Source: Anaerobranca californiensis DSM 14826 (GTDB taxonomy: Bacteria; Bacillota; Proteinivoracia; Proteinivoracales; Proteinivoracaceae). Taken from it: DNA of 47,170 nucleotides. Position numbers and translations under genes: made by a program. Positions within the stretch are counted from its first letter, which is position 1. Each line of letters opens with the position of its first letter. Below, piece by piece: positions 1 through 7,965 of this stretch. The DNA is taken from positions 1-47,170 of the forward strand of contig NZ_FRAI01000019.1 of the NCBI RefSeq assembly GCF_900142275.1, written 5' to 3'. The notes beneath the pieces were generated by a model that was given only the letters and a program-made list of their open reading frames with translations, did not search any database and was not told where the DNA came from.

Positions 1-1
1 C

Positions 2-118
2 AAAACCATCAAGGCAGATTTCTTCATGGCTGGTGCTGCACATCTTATTACTGTTTTACTGGCATACCGTATGGGGGCTATTGATAAAATTCGTTCTGTT
101 AAATCTATAGCTGCTTAA
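2..118 (+). CDS. C-terminal end of an unrecognised protein (5' end outside the window)
   Basis: An open frame enters from the window edge and runs 38 codons to TAA. It is moderately hydrophobic in the middle (LITVLLAYRMGAI) and ends in a basic tail. I do not recognise the family; the end of a transposase or of a membrane protein are both possible. No hairpin terminator follows it. Confidence 0.4.
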   Translation, partial: KTIKADFFMAGAAHLITVLLAYRMGAIDKIRSVKSIAA

Positions 119-411
119 TTCCAACAGCCAGTTAACTTAAGCATCTACCTCATTTGCATAAATATTGAGGTCTATTTGTCATGCTTGTTTTTTCTGTTTC
201 CAATGTTTATCAATAAAATTCAGACCTTCCTTGATTAAATTCATTCTCTGGTACTCTTTGTTTTCCTATATCTTCCACTATTGAATGCTAACTGTAAATT
301 TTTATCTTATAGTTTCACAATTACCTATAACTAATGTTCTTTGTGTTTAGTATCTACCAAAATTTAATAAACTATTTTTAAATAAAGGAAAAAGAAAGTA
401 GGGAATTTTTA
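119..411. other. Intergenic region with no recognisable gene
   Basis: This AT-rich stretch of 293 bases has no convincing ORF, RNA gene, hairpin terminator or consensus promoter on either strand. A purine-rich tract at about 385-402 (aaaggaaaaagaaagtaggg) supplies the ribosome binding site of the next gene. Confidence 0.5.
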
Positions 412-1200
412 GTGAAAGAAATTGGCTTATCTACAGCTTGTTTTTACCCTCAGCTTAATACTGAAGACACCTTAGAGATTATTGCTAATTTAGGGATAAA
501 AAAGATAGAAGTATTCTTACAAACGGAAAGTGAATATGAAAAAAACTATATTTATGAATTAAAAGCTAAAATCAATGCTTTAGATTTAGAAGTTTATTCT
601 GTCCATGCCAGTTCTGCCCTTTTTGAACCCCTTTTATTTTCAACATACCAAAGGGAAGTTAAAGATTCTTTAAAGACTTTTGAAAAGATATTTGAAGCCA
701 CTAACATACTTAAAGGTAAGTATTATGTTTTTCATGGTCCTAGGCTTATGAGTTTTACAAAGGAAAAGTGGGACTTTGTTATTGAAAGAATTAGAATTTT
801 AACAGCCCTAGCTCAGCAGTATGGTATAGGAATTGCTCAAGAAAATGTATCATGGTGTTTAAGTAGTAATCTTCAGTTTCTTCAATACCTAAAGGGGGAA
901 AATATAGAAAATCTTTATTTTACATATGATAATAAACAAGGGGTAAAGAGTTTGTTAAAACCCAATGATATTTTAGATGTTATGGGAGAAAGATTAGTTA
1001 ATGTCCATATTAGTGATGTTAATGGAAAGGACATGGGTGTTTTCCCAGGCCATGGGGACTTTGATTTTAAGGACCTTTTTCAAGGACTAAAAAAAATAAA
1101 TTACACTGGACCAATTATTATAGAAGTGTATGGCAAATATTTACCTCAAAATTTACCAGAAGAAATAAAATCCTTTAAAAAGATGTTTTCCCAAAATTAA
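412..1200 (+). CDS. Sugar phosphate isomerase/epimerase-like TIM-barrel protein
   Basis: The 262-residue product has the look of the xylose isomerase-like TIM-barrel family (AP endonuclease 2 superfamily). It starts with IGLSTACFYP, has an N-terminal strand-helix with NLGIKKIEVF, an internal histidine strand (YYVFHGP), a glutamate strand (IGIAQENVSW), an aspartate strand (LYFTYDNKQG), NVHISDVNG and a C-terminal IIIEVYGKY. These are the positions where the family places its metal-binding Glu, Asp and His residues. The start is GTG, 8-10 bases after a GTAGGG-type ribosome binding site. The substrate cannot be read from sequence. glcT follows after 18 bases, so the two may be co-transcribed, which hints at sugar metabolism. 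Confidence 0.75.
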   Translation: MKEIGLSTACFYPQLNTEDTLEIIANLGIKKIEVFLQTESEYEKNYIYELKAKINALDLEVYSVHASSALFEPLLFSTYQREVKDSLKTFEKIFEATNILKGKYYVFHGPRLMSFTKEKWDFVIERIRILTALAQQYGIGIAQENVSWCLSSNLQFLQYLKGENIENLYFTYDNKQGVKSLLKPNDILDVMGERLVNVHISDVNGKDMGVFPGHGDFDFKDLFQGLKKINYTGPIIIEVYGKYLPQNLPEEIKSFKKMFSQN

Positions 1201-1218
1201 ATTCTTTGGAGGGAAAAA

Positions 1219-2061
1219 ATGGCAAAATATGAGATTGTAAAAACTTTGAGCAATAATGTAGTTTTAGTTAAAGATAAAGGACAGAAATACGTATTTATTG
1301 GAAAAGGCATAGGATTTGGTAAAAGATCAGGGGATTTAATTGATATTAATAAAGTGGAACAGAAATTTGTATCTACTGATACCTTAAAGGGTGGTGAATA
1401 TGAAGCTATTTTTGACACTATAGACCCGAAAATTATTGAAATTTATGATAGAGTAAACGAAATAATCCTCGGTGAATTAGAAGGGAAAAATCAAGGAGAT
1501 GATATTAAATCTCTAAACATAGCTCTATTAGACCACATCAATTTTGCCATTAAAAGGTTAAAAGAAGGAATAGAAATTGTTAACCCCTTTTTATATGAAA
1601 TTAAATTATTATACCCTGAAGAATACAAAACTGCAGCAAAGGTTGTAGATTTTCTTCAAAGTAAATTAGATATAGAGATTCCTGAAGGGGAAATAGGATT
1701 TTTAGCTTTACATTTTGTGGGAGGAATAAGTGAAAACAAACAAGAAGCACTGGCACAGTCAAAAATGATTAACAAAATACACCAACATCTAGAACAAAGG
1801 TTAGGGATTAAAATAGAACATGATTCCTTTGATTACAAAAGGTTAATTATCCATTTAAAGGGTGTTATAAATCGGGTAAAGAAAAGTCAGTGTATAGAAA
1901 ATAATGTTTTATCAGCATTAAAAGATAAAATAATCTATGAATATAAAATGGCATATGATATTGCCAAAATAATGGAAAGGGCATTGAACATATCAATACC
2001 GGAAAATGAAATTGGATATATAGCCCTACATATCTATAAAATTACTGGGGGCAAAAATTAA
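1219..2061 (+). CDS. glcT: BglG/LicT-family transcription antiterminator, GlcT type
   Basis: This 280-residue protein has the full antiterminator layout: an N-terminal RNA-binding CAT domain (about 1-58) followed by two PTS regulation domains (PRD1 about 65-170, PRD2 about 175-280). The four histidines usually phosphorylated in PRDs are visible: H106 (LLDHINFA) and H165 (LALHFVGG) in PRD1, H212 (IIHLKG) and H271 (IALHIY) in PRD2. In Bacillus, GlcT binds a RAT hairpin in the ptsG leader and prevents termination when glucose leaves the enzyme II unphosphorylated. The same arrangement follows here: ptsG is the next gene and its leader carries a GlcT-type RAT. The ATG has a GGAGG site 8 bases upstream. 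Confidence 0.92.
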   Translation: MAKYEIVKTLSNNVVLVKDKGQKYVFIGKGIGFGKRSGDLIDINKVEQKFVSTDTLKGGEYEAIFDTIDPKIIEIYDRVNEIILGELEGKNQGDDIKSLNIALLDHINFAIKRLKEGIEIVNPFLYEIKLLYPEEYKTAAKVVDFLQSKLDIEIPEGEIGFLALHFVGGISENKQEALAQSKMINKIHQHLEQRLGIKIEHDSFDYKRLIIHLKGVINRVKKSQCIENNVLSALKDKIIYEYKMAYDIAKIMERALNISIPENEIGYIALHIYKITGGKN

Positions 2062-2074
2062 TCTTAAAAACCCC

Positions 2075-2103
2075 TTGCCAACAAATAAATTTTTGTTTAT
2101 AAT
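2075..2103 (+). promoter_or_regulatory. Sigma-A-type promoter of ptsG
   Basis: TTGCCA (2075-2080) and TATAAT (2098-2103) are separated by 17 bases. Initiation near 2110 would place the RAT about 20 bases into the transcript. Confidence 0.7.
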
Positions 2104-2130
2104 TTTATTGAAAACTTAATACAACTTTTT

Positions 2131-2157
2131 ACGTGTTACTGAGTAATCAGGCATGAG
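2131..2157 (+). promoter_or_regulatory. Ribonucleic antiterminator (RAT), GlcT target
   Basis: The stretch acgtgttactgagtaatcag plus gcatgag closely resembles the GlcT-type RAT of Bacillus ptsG leaders as I remember it (GTGTTACTGA...TCAGGCATGAG). Its last five bases are also the first bases of the terminator stem, so RAT and terminator cannot fold together. That is the mechanism by which GlcT binding allows read-through. Confidence 0.85.
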
Positions 2158-2216
2158 TAAAAGAATTTAGGATTAGCTTAAGGCTATTTCTATGTTCTTT
2201 TGCTCATATCTTTTTT
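2153..2216 (+). terminator. Leader terminator controlled by GlcT
   Basis: A 13-bp stem forms between ATGAGTAAAAGAA (2153-2165) and TTCTTTTGCTCAT (2195-2207), with one G-U pair, followed by a T tract at 2211-2216. The loop holds a second small hairpin (TAGC 2174-2177 with GCTA 2183-2186). It overlaps the 3' side of the RAT and ends 71 bases before the ptsG start. Confidence 0.85.
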
Positions 2217-2287
2217 ATATTTACATTGTTTAAATCTTTCCTTTGGGAAAGCTAAAAATAAAAAATAGAAAGAGAGGAGAAATTTTT

Positions 2288-4261
2288 ATGAAAAAATCCT
2301 TTGCAGTTTTACAACAAGTTGGTAAAGCTTTAATGTTGCCTGTGGCCATTTTGCCAGCTGCCGGTATTTTATTAGCCTTTGGTAATGCTTTGCAAAACCC
2401 GGCATTATTAGAACGGTTACCTTATTTTAATACCCATTGGGTACAAATGGTAGCTGTAGTTATGGAACAAGCAGGAGGAATTATTTTTTCTAACCTCCCC
2501 TTATTATTTGCCGTTGGTGTGGCAGTTGGTTTAACAGGGGGAGAAGGTGTGGCAGGTCTAGCTGCTATCATTGGATACTTGATTATGAATGTCACTATGG
2601 GTATTATTGCTGGAGTAACTTTAGATTCTGTAGGGTCTGACCCAGCCTATACCTTAGCTTTAGGAATACCTACTTTACAAACAGGAGTTTTTGGAGGAAT
2701 TATTGTAGGGGTATTAGCATCATTTTTATATAAAAAATATTATAACATTGAACTACCTCAATATTTAGGCTTCTTTGCGGGGAAACGATTTGTTCCAATA
2801 ATAACAGCAGTTTCCGCCCTTTTATTAGGGATTTTAATGACTGTTATTTGGCCTCCTATCCAATTAGGGTTAAATACACTATCTTATAGTATGGTGGATT
2901 CTAATAGAACATTATCAGCCTTTGTTTTTGGGGTTATTGAAAGGGCCCTTATACCCTTTGGATTACATCATATTTTCTACAGCCCATTTTGGTTTGAATT
3001 TGGGGAATATGTAAATAAAGCTGGGGAAATTGTCAGGGGAGACCAAAGGATATTTTTTGAACAATTAAAAGATAATGTCCCCTTTACCGCAGGTACTTTT
3101 ATGACAGGTAAATTCCCTTTTATGATGTTTGGATTACCGGCAGCTGCTTTAGCGATGTATCATGAAGCTAAAACAGCTAAGAAAAAATATGTAGCTGGAA
3201 TTATGATGTCAGCAGCTTTAACCTCCTTTTTAACGGGGATTACAGAACCTATTGAATTTACTTTCCTATTTGTCGCTCCGTTATTATTCGCTGTTCATAC
3301 AGTTTTTGCCGGTCTTTCTTTCATGATTATGGAAATACTAAATGTTAAAATTGGGATGACCTTTTCTGGTGGGGTAATTGACTATTTATTATTTGGAGTA
3401 TTGCCAAACCGTACCCAATGGTGGCTTGTAATACCAGTAGGTTTAGTTTTCTCGGTAATTTATTATTTTGGTTTCCGTTTTGTTATAAGGAAATGGGATA
3501 TTAAAACTCCAGGACGGGAAAATGATGGTGAAGAAATAGAAGGAAATGGAGTGACTGGAGAACTAGGCGCTCAAGTCTTAGAGGCTTTAGGAGGTCAAGA
3601 AAACATATTAAATCTCGATGCATGTATAACGAGGTTGAGGGTGAATGTAAAGAATATAAAGGACGTAGACAAACAGACCTTAAAAAAATTAGGAGCGACA
3701 GGGGTATTAGAAGTTGGTAATAGTATCCAAGCAATATTTGGTCCTAAATCTGATATAATAAAAAGTCAAATAGATAATATCATTAAAAATGGAGGGACAA
3801 AGGGGAAAACTACTAAATTTTTAAGTCCTATGGAAGGGAAATTAGTAGATTTAACTGTTGTGCCAGATAAAGTCTTTTCTAAAAAAATTATGGGTGAAGG
3901 ATTTGCTATTGAACCTAGTAAGGGAGAAGTAGTTTCCCCAGTAGATGGTAAAGTTGTATCACTATTCCCTACAAACCACGCTATAGGGATACAAAGGGAA
4001 GATGGTTTAGAGGTATTAATTCACATAGGAATTGATACTGTAGAATTAAAGGGTGAAGGATTCAAGGCTTTAGTTAAAGAAGGGGATGAAGTTAAAGCAG
4101 GGCAACCTCTGATTAATGTTGATTTAGAAAAGATTAAAGGTAAAGGTAAGGCTGTTATTACACCAATAGTTTTTACAAATTTACCTGAAGGGCAGAAAGT
4201 ATATTTTGAGGAAGGTAAAAAAGTACAAAAAGGCCAGTCTGATATTATAGTTATTAAATAA
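2288..4261 (+). CDS. ptsG: PTS glucose-type transporter, EIICBA
   Basis: This 657-residue protein imports and phosphorylates a hexose, probably glucose. EIIC is N-terminal (about 1-410, many membrane segments, the family signature GITEPIEFTFLF near residue 315). EIIB follows with its phosphocysteine in DACITRLRV (C446). EIIA is C-terminal with LIHIGIDTVELKGEGF; its H579 corresponds to the phosphohistidine of EIIA-Glc. The order C-B-A and the length match Bacillus PtsG. I take the ATG at 2288 (MKKSFAVLQ) because GAGAGGAG sits 8 bases upstream; an in-frame ATG at 2243 would add 15 basic residues absent from the family. Expression should depend on GlcT through the leader at 2131-2216. Confidence 0.95.
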   Translation: MKKSFAVLQQVGKALMLPVAILPAAGILLAFGNALQNPALLERLPYFNTHWVQMVAVVMEQAGGIIFSNLPLLFAVGVAVGLTGGEGVAGLAAIIGYLIMNVTMGIIAGVTLDSVGSDPAYTLALGIPTLQTGVFGGIIVGVLASFLYKKYYNIELPQYLGFFAGKRFVPIITAVSALLLGILMTVIWPPIQLGLNTLSYSMVDSNRTLSAFVFGVIERALIPFGLHHIFYSPFWFEFGEYVNKAGEIVRGDQRIFFEQLKDNVPFTAGTFMTGKFPFMMFGLPAAALAMYHEAKTAKKKYVAGIMMSAALTSFLTGITEPIEFTFLFVAPLLFAVHTVFAGLSFMIMEILNVKIGMTFSGGVIDYLLFGVLPNRTQWWLVIPVGLVFSVIYYFGFRFVIRKWDIKTPGRENDGEEIEGNGVTGELGAQVLEALGGQENILNLDACITRLRVNVKNIKDVDKQTLKKLGATGVLEVGNSIQAIFGPKSDIIKSQIDNIIKNGGTKGKTTKFLSPMEGKLVDLTVVPDKVFSKKIMGEGFAIEPSKGEVVSPVDGKVVSLFPTNHAIGIQREDGLEVLIHIGIDTVELKGEGFKALVKEGDEVKAGQPLINVDLEKIKGKGKAVITPIVFTNLPEGQKVYFEEGKKVQKGQSDIIVIK

Positions 4262-4265
4262 AGGG

Positions 4266-4307
4266 AGCAAGGGTTATTGTTTTTATTGCAATAACCCTTG
4301 CTTTTTG
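4266..4307 (+). terminator. Intrinsic terminator of ptsG
   Basis: A perfect 14-bp stem joins AGCAAGGGTTATTG (4266-4279) and CAATAACCCTTGCT (4289-4302), followed by TTTTT. Confidence 0.92.
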
Positions 4308-4424
4308 ACTAGGAAATGTTAAGATTAATATAGCAATGAAAAAACTAATGGCAATATTTGTTGATTGACGGTATATATATGTTAGTGTTAATGTTGTAGT
4401 GATAAGAGAGGAGATTTGGGGAAA

Positions 4425-4562
4425 ATGCAAGAAGCTCTGTTTACTATTTTGTTTCCAGTGGCAGGATTTGTACTAGGGGCCTATGTTTCATTGGATATTA
4501 TTAAAATGTTAGTAGATTTAGTGTACCCAGAGCAGGAGGGAGAGCATGACGAAAATTGCTGA
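4425..4562 (+). CDS. Small membrane protein, 45 residues, unknown
   Basis: ATG follows a good AGAGGAG ribosome binding site (about 4406-4413). One hydrophobic segment (about residues 5-25, LFTILFPVAGFVLGAYVSL) is followed by a short amphipathic stretch and an acidic tail ending in Cys. I do not recognise the family. The last 17 bases overlap the next small gene, whose ribosome binding site (GGAGGGAG) lies inside this one, so the two look translationally coupled. That coupling is the main reason to believe both are real. Confidence 0.55.
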   Translation: MQEALFTILFPVAGFVLGAYVSLDIIKMLVDLVYPEQEGEHDENC

Positions 4563-4692
4563 AATAGTCTATAATATTACTGGAGTAAATGGTGTTCTCC
4601 TCTTTGCCTACGGTTTTTTGGCTGGTGTACTAGTAGTCTTTACCTTTACCCTTTTAGTGATTATATATAACCTCGCCTTAAGGAGCAATTAG
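4546..4692 (+). CDS. Small membrane protein, 48 residues, unknown
   Basis: ATG lies 6-8 bases after GGAGGGAG, which is embedded in the upstream small gene. The product has one long hydrophobic helix (about residues 17-43, VLLFAYGFLAGVLVVFTFTL) and a short basic tail. It may pair in the membrane with the 45-residue product encoded just before it. The family is unknown. The TAG stop lies inside a 21-base palindrome that may terminate the transcript. Confidence 0.55.
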   Translation: MTKIAEIVYNITGVNGVLLFAYGFLAGVLVVFTFTLLVIIYNLALRSN

Positions 4693-4699
4693 CTCCTTA
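4679..4699 (+). terminator. Short palindromic hairpin after the small membrane genes
   Basis: TAAGGAGC and GCTCCTTA flank AATTA, giving an 8-bp stem. The following tract (ttattatttta) is T-rich but broken, so terminator activity is only likely. Confidence 0.5.
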
Positions 4700-4730
4700 T
4701 TATTTTATCTTTGGGTAAAAATATAAATAA

Positions 4731-5234
4731 AGGCTTGAGACCATTGCCCAAGCTATTTTAGTTGATAAAAAACTTGTTAAAGAAATTATTGTGGTACAGA
4801 TCCCTGCTAAAAGGGCTTATATGCATTTAGATACCGTATTTACTATGGTAGATTATGATAAATTTTTGATGTATCCAGGGATTAAAGATATGATATTTAC
4901 ATATGTCCTCAAACCAGGGGAAAATGGCCTAATTCAGGCTAAAAGTGAAAAATCATTAAAAATATGTCTTGAAAAAACTTTAAATAGAAAGATAAAAATT
5001 ATTTACTCTGGTGAAGATGACCCAATTATCGCTGCTCGGGAACAGTGGGGCGATAGTACTAATACCTTAGCAATATCTCCTGGAAAAGTGTTAGTTTATA
5101 ATAGAAATACAGTAACTAATAGACAACTTAGAAAAGAAGGAATTGAGACTTTGGAATTTGAAGGCTCAGAATTAGTTAGAGGTAGGGGAGGGCCAAGGTG
5201 TATGTCAATGCCAATATGTAGAGAAAAAATCTAA
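4731..5234 (+). pseudogene. arcA: Arginine deiminase remnant (C-terminal part only)
   Basis: The frame from 4731 encodes a C-terminal piece of arginine deiminase. Visible signatures are AYMHLDTVFTMVDYDKF (the catalytic histidine segment), a middle region with DDPIIAAREQWGDSTNTLAI, and GSELVRGRGGPRCMSMPICR with the catalytic cysteine. The enzyme is normally a little over 400 residues. Here about 168 codons remain, and the N-terminal half with the catalytic Asp/Glu and guanidinium-binding residues is absent. A TAA at 4728-4730 closes the frame upstream, and the only start-like codon (GTG 4791) has no good ribosome binding site. I read this as a gene that lost its 5' part by deletion. The retained part is intact, so the loss may be recent. 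Confidence 0.85.
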
Positions 5235-5266
5235 ATGGAGGATTCCATACCCTCCATTTATTCTTT
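5233..5266 (+). terminator. Intrinsic terminator after the arcA remnant
   Basis: AAATGGAGG (5233-5241) pairs with CCTCCATTT (5251-5259), followed by attctttt. It probably is the original arcA terminator. Confidence 0.75.
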
Positions 5267-5325
5267 TCAGAAAGGTCTACTTTATGATAAACTAATAATA
5301 GTTAAGTTAAGGAGGATGAAATTTT

Positions 5326-6126
5326 ATGGAAAAAAGAGCTTTGGTTACTCTGACCGTTGCGGAATCAAAAAGGCTTATTGCTAAAGGGGTAGTAAAATTA
5401 CCTCAGGTACAAAAAGCCTTAAAGGAAGGGACAATTATCATAGCCGGGGGTACTACTAATGGTTACATAGTGGAGGAACTTACTGGTAAAAAGATAGATA
5501 AAGATAAGTATACTGCTGGGATTGTTGTACAAGGAAGGGGTTGTGTAACACCGCCAGAAGAGCGGATTGCACCTGTAGTAATTGAGCAAGGGGAAGTTAT
5601 CGATAAACCTTGGACCGATGTTTTGCCTGGACTACAAAAAGGGGATGTTTTTATTAAAGGGGGTAATGCTTTAGACCTAGATGGTAATGTAGGGGTTATG
5701 GTAGCCCATCCCCAAGGGGGAACTATAGGTGCAGCTTTACCTATTTTAGTAGCTAGGGGAATAGATTTAGTACTACCAGTAGGACTAGAAAAACTCGTCC
5801 CTTCTGTAATCATGGCTGCAAAGGAAGGGGGAATAGAAAAAATTGATTATTCATTAGGAATGCCTTGCGGTCTAGTACCAGTATCCTATGGGCAGGTAGT
5901 AACTGAAATACAAGCTTTAAATACATTATATTCAGTAGATGTAATCCCTTACGGCAGTGGTGGAGTTGGAGGCAGTGAGGGAGCTCAAACTCTACTAATA
6001 ATCGGTGAAGAAGGAAATGTTAAAAATGCCTTGGAATTTATTAAAGGGATAAAAGGGGAGCCACCTTTAAAGGGAATAAAACAGAAATGTAAATGTGGAA
6101 AACCTTGCCATTATTTTAGAGATTAA
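5326..6126 (+). CDS. Conserved unknown protein in the nucleoside salvage operon
   Basis: I do not recognise this 266-residue protein. It is cytoplasmic, with no signal or membrane segment. The N-terminal half has a glycine-rich turn followed by a helix, IIIAGGTTNGYIVEELTG, which resembles the first substrate loop of the ISOCOT fold (ribose-5-phosphate isomerase A, DeoR-type sugar-binding domains, CoA transferases). Glycine-rich loops recur at MVAHPQGGTIGAALPI and YGSGGVGGSEGAQTL. The tail KCKCGKPCHYF holds three Cys and one His and could bind a metal. It starts at an ATG 7 bases after GGAGG and is followed 13 bases later by ribokinase, then by a nucleoside hydrolase. A role in handling ribose or a nucleoside-derived sugar is inferred from that context only. 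Confidence 0.6.
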   Translation: MEKRALVTLTVAESKRLIAKGVVKLPQVQKALKEGTIIIAGGTTNGYIVEELTGKKIDKDKYTAGIVVQGRGCVTPPEERIAPVVIEQGEVIDKPWTDVLPGLQKGDVFIKGGNALDLDGNVGVMVAHPQGGTIGAALPILVARGIDLVLPVGLEKLVPSVIMAAKEGGIEKIDYSLGMPCGLVPVSYGQVVTEIQALNTLYSVDVIPYGSGGVGGSEGAQTLLIIGEEGNVKNALEFIKGIKGEPPLKGIKQKCKCGKPCHYFRD

Positions 6127-6139
6127 AGGAGTTGAAAAC

Positions 6140-7018
6140 ATGGCAAAGGTAGTGGTAGTAGGCAGTATTAATATGGATTTGGTTTTTAGAACGGCTAAAA
6201 GGCCTGATTTAGGGGAAACGGTAAAGGGAATCGACTTTAATCAGTTTCCAGGTGGTAAAGGTGCTAATCAAGGAGTTGCTGCAGCGAGATTAGGGGCAGA
6301 GGTCTATATGGTAGGCAAAGTAGGTAAAGACCCTTACGGACAGGAATTATTAAACTGTCTTAAAAGGGAAGGTGTAAATACAGAAAAGGTAAAATATGGT
6401 CAAAAATCCACTGGTCTTGCTAATATTGTAGTAGATGAACAAGGGCAAAACACCATCATTACCATTGAAGGGGCAAATGGAGAAGTAAATCCTGAAGACA
6501 TAGATGAAGAATTATTTTCACAAGGGGATATCGCTTTATTTCAATTAGAAATACCTATAGAAACAGTTGTTCACGGGGTAAAATTGGCAAAGAAAAGGGG
6601 GGCGACAGTAATATTAGATCCTGCCCCTGTCAGGGAATTGCCTTTAGAGATATATCAATATATAGATATAATCAAACCAAATGAAGGAGAAGCCTTAGCT
6701 TTGACTAAAGAAGGGGATATCCAATCTGCTGCAGCTTGGTTAATAAATAAAGGTGTAAAAAAGGTGGTAATAACTTTAGGGGAAAAAGGAGCAGTCCTTT
6801 TTGCAGAAAATCTACAAAAGGAATTTCCCGCCCCAAAAGTTTCTGTGGTAGATACCACTGCGGCAGGAGATAGCTTTTCAGGAGCCTTAGCCTTAGCCCT
6901 ATCTAAAGGGGAAGAATTAGAGAAGGCTATTCAGTTTGCCACAAAGGTAGGGAGTATTACTGTAACTAAACTAGGTGCACAAAGTTCTTTGCCAACTTTA
7001 GCCCAAGTGCAAGGTTAA
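6140..7018 (+). CDS. rbsK: Ribokinase
   Basis: This 292-residue PfkB-family kinase phosphorylates ribose at O5. The N-terminal substrate motif VGSINMDLVF and FPGGKGANQG (about residues 37-44) and the C-terminal DTTAAGDSFSGA with catalytic base D244 are both present. GANQ and the NxD segment near the start are typical of ribokinases rather than fructokinases. I choose the ATG at 6140 because AAAGGAG lies 8 bases upstream; the longer frame from 6095 would overlap the preceding gene. The next gene, a nucleoside hydrolase, starts 18 bases downstream. The pair can liberate ribose from nucleosides and trap it as ribose 5-phosphate. Confidence 0.93.
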   Translation: MAKVVVVGSINMDLVFRTAKRPDLGETVKGIDFNQFPGGKGANQGVAAARLGAEVYMVGKVGKDPYGQELLNCLKREGVNTEKVKYGQKSTGLANIVVDEQGQNTIITIEGANGEVNPEDIDEELFSQGDIALFQLEIPIETVVHGVKLAKKRGATVILDPAPVRELPLEIYQYIDIIKPNEGEALALTKEGDIQSAAAWLINKGVKKVVITLGEKGAVLFAENLQKEFPAPKVSVVDTTAAGDSFSGALALALSKGEELEKAIQFATKVGSITVTKLGAQSSLPTLAQVQG

Positions 7019-7035
7019 CATAGGAGGAATTTTTC

Positions 7036-7965
7036 ATGAAAATAATTTTAGATGTAGATCCGGGAATAGATGATGCAATAGCTATTGCTTTAGCCCATAA
7101 ATGGCCTGGTATAGAAATATTAGGGATTACTACGGTAGGAGGTAATTTGCCTTTAGAAAAAACTACAGATAACGGAGGAAAGATTTTAAAGCTTTTAGGT
7201 GCCAATTATAAAGTTTATCCAGGGATGGCACAACCTTTAATCAGGGAGCTTAAAACAGCGGAAAATATTCACGGACCTACCGGTTTAGGTTATGCCCAGC
7301 TGCCAGAGGGTAAAGAATATATTGCTGATAAACACGGAGTTGACTTTATTATAGAACAGGTAAATAAATATCCTAAAGAAATAACCCTAATTGGAGTAGG
7401 GCCACTGACAAATATTGCTACCGCTATAAAGAAAGACCCTTCCCTTCCTCAAAAGGTTAGGGGAATTTGTGTGATGGGGGGAGCAGTTTTTACTCAAGGG
7501 AATGTCACCCCTGCAGCAGAATTTAATATCTATGTAGATCCAGAAAGTGCAGAAATAGTTTTTAACTGTGGTGCTGAAATAATCCTTGTAGGATTAGATG
7601 TCACATTAAAAGTTCTACTAACTAGAGAACATTTAGAAATAATCCAAAAAAAGGGTGGAAGTTTAGGGGAAAGTATAGGGGAGATGACCAAATTTTACCT
7701 CGAAAGGTACCTTGATGGCAATAAGTTACCAGGTTGTGCACTCCACGATCCTTTAGCAGTGGCAGTTGCTTTAGATAAATCCTTAGTCTCTATGGAAAAG
7801 ATGTACGTGGGAGTAGAGACTAAAGGGGAACTTACAAGGGGTGCTACTATTGGTGATAAACTTTCCCGATTTAATAAAAAACCAAATGTTTACGTCTGTA
7901 CCCAAGTAGATTCAAATAGGTTTTTAGAGTTATTTTTAGATAGAATTCTAGATCATACAAACTAA
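7036..7965 (+). CDS. Inosine-uridine-type ribonucleoside hydrolase
   Basis: The product (309 residues) hydrolyses the N-glycosidic bond of nucleosides to base and ribose. The family hallmark DVDPGIDDA stands at residues 6-14, giving the Ca2+-binding aspartates D6, D8, D12 and D13. Further motifs are TTVGGNLPLEKTTDN, IGVGPLTNIA, MGGAVFTQGNVTPAAEFNIYVDP and the late LHDPLAVAVAL with another Ca2+ ligand. Substrate preference (purine or pyrimidine) cannot be told from sequence. GGAGG lies 8 bases before the ATG. Its last 18 bases overlap the 3' end of the convergent gene on the minus strand. Confidence 0.93.
   Translation: MKIILDVDPGIDDAIAIALAHKWPGIEILGITTVGGNLPLEKTTDNGGKILKLLGANYKVYPGMAQPLIRELKTAENIHGPTGLGYAQLPEGKEYIADKHGVDFIIEQVNKYPKEITLIGVGPLTNIATAIKKDPSLPQKVRGICVMGGAVFTQGNVTPAAEFNIYVDPESAEIVFNCGAEIILVGLDVTLKVLLTREHLEIIQKKGGSLGESIGEMTKFYLERYLDGNKLPGCALHDPLAVAVALDKSLVSMEKMYVGVETKGELTRGATIGDKLSRFNKKPNVYVCTQVDSNRFLELFLDRILDHTN

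Noticed and set aside
2243-2287. Upstream ATG start for ptsG
   Set aside because: It would add 15 residues not seen in EIIC proteins; the GAGAGGAG site fits ATG 2288.
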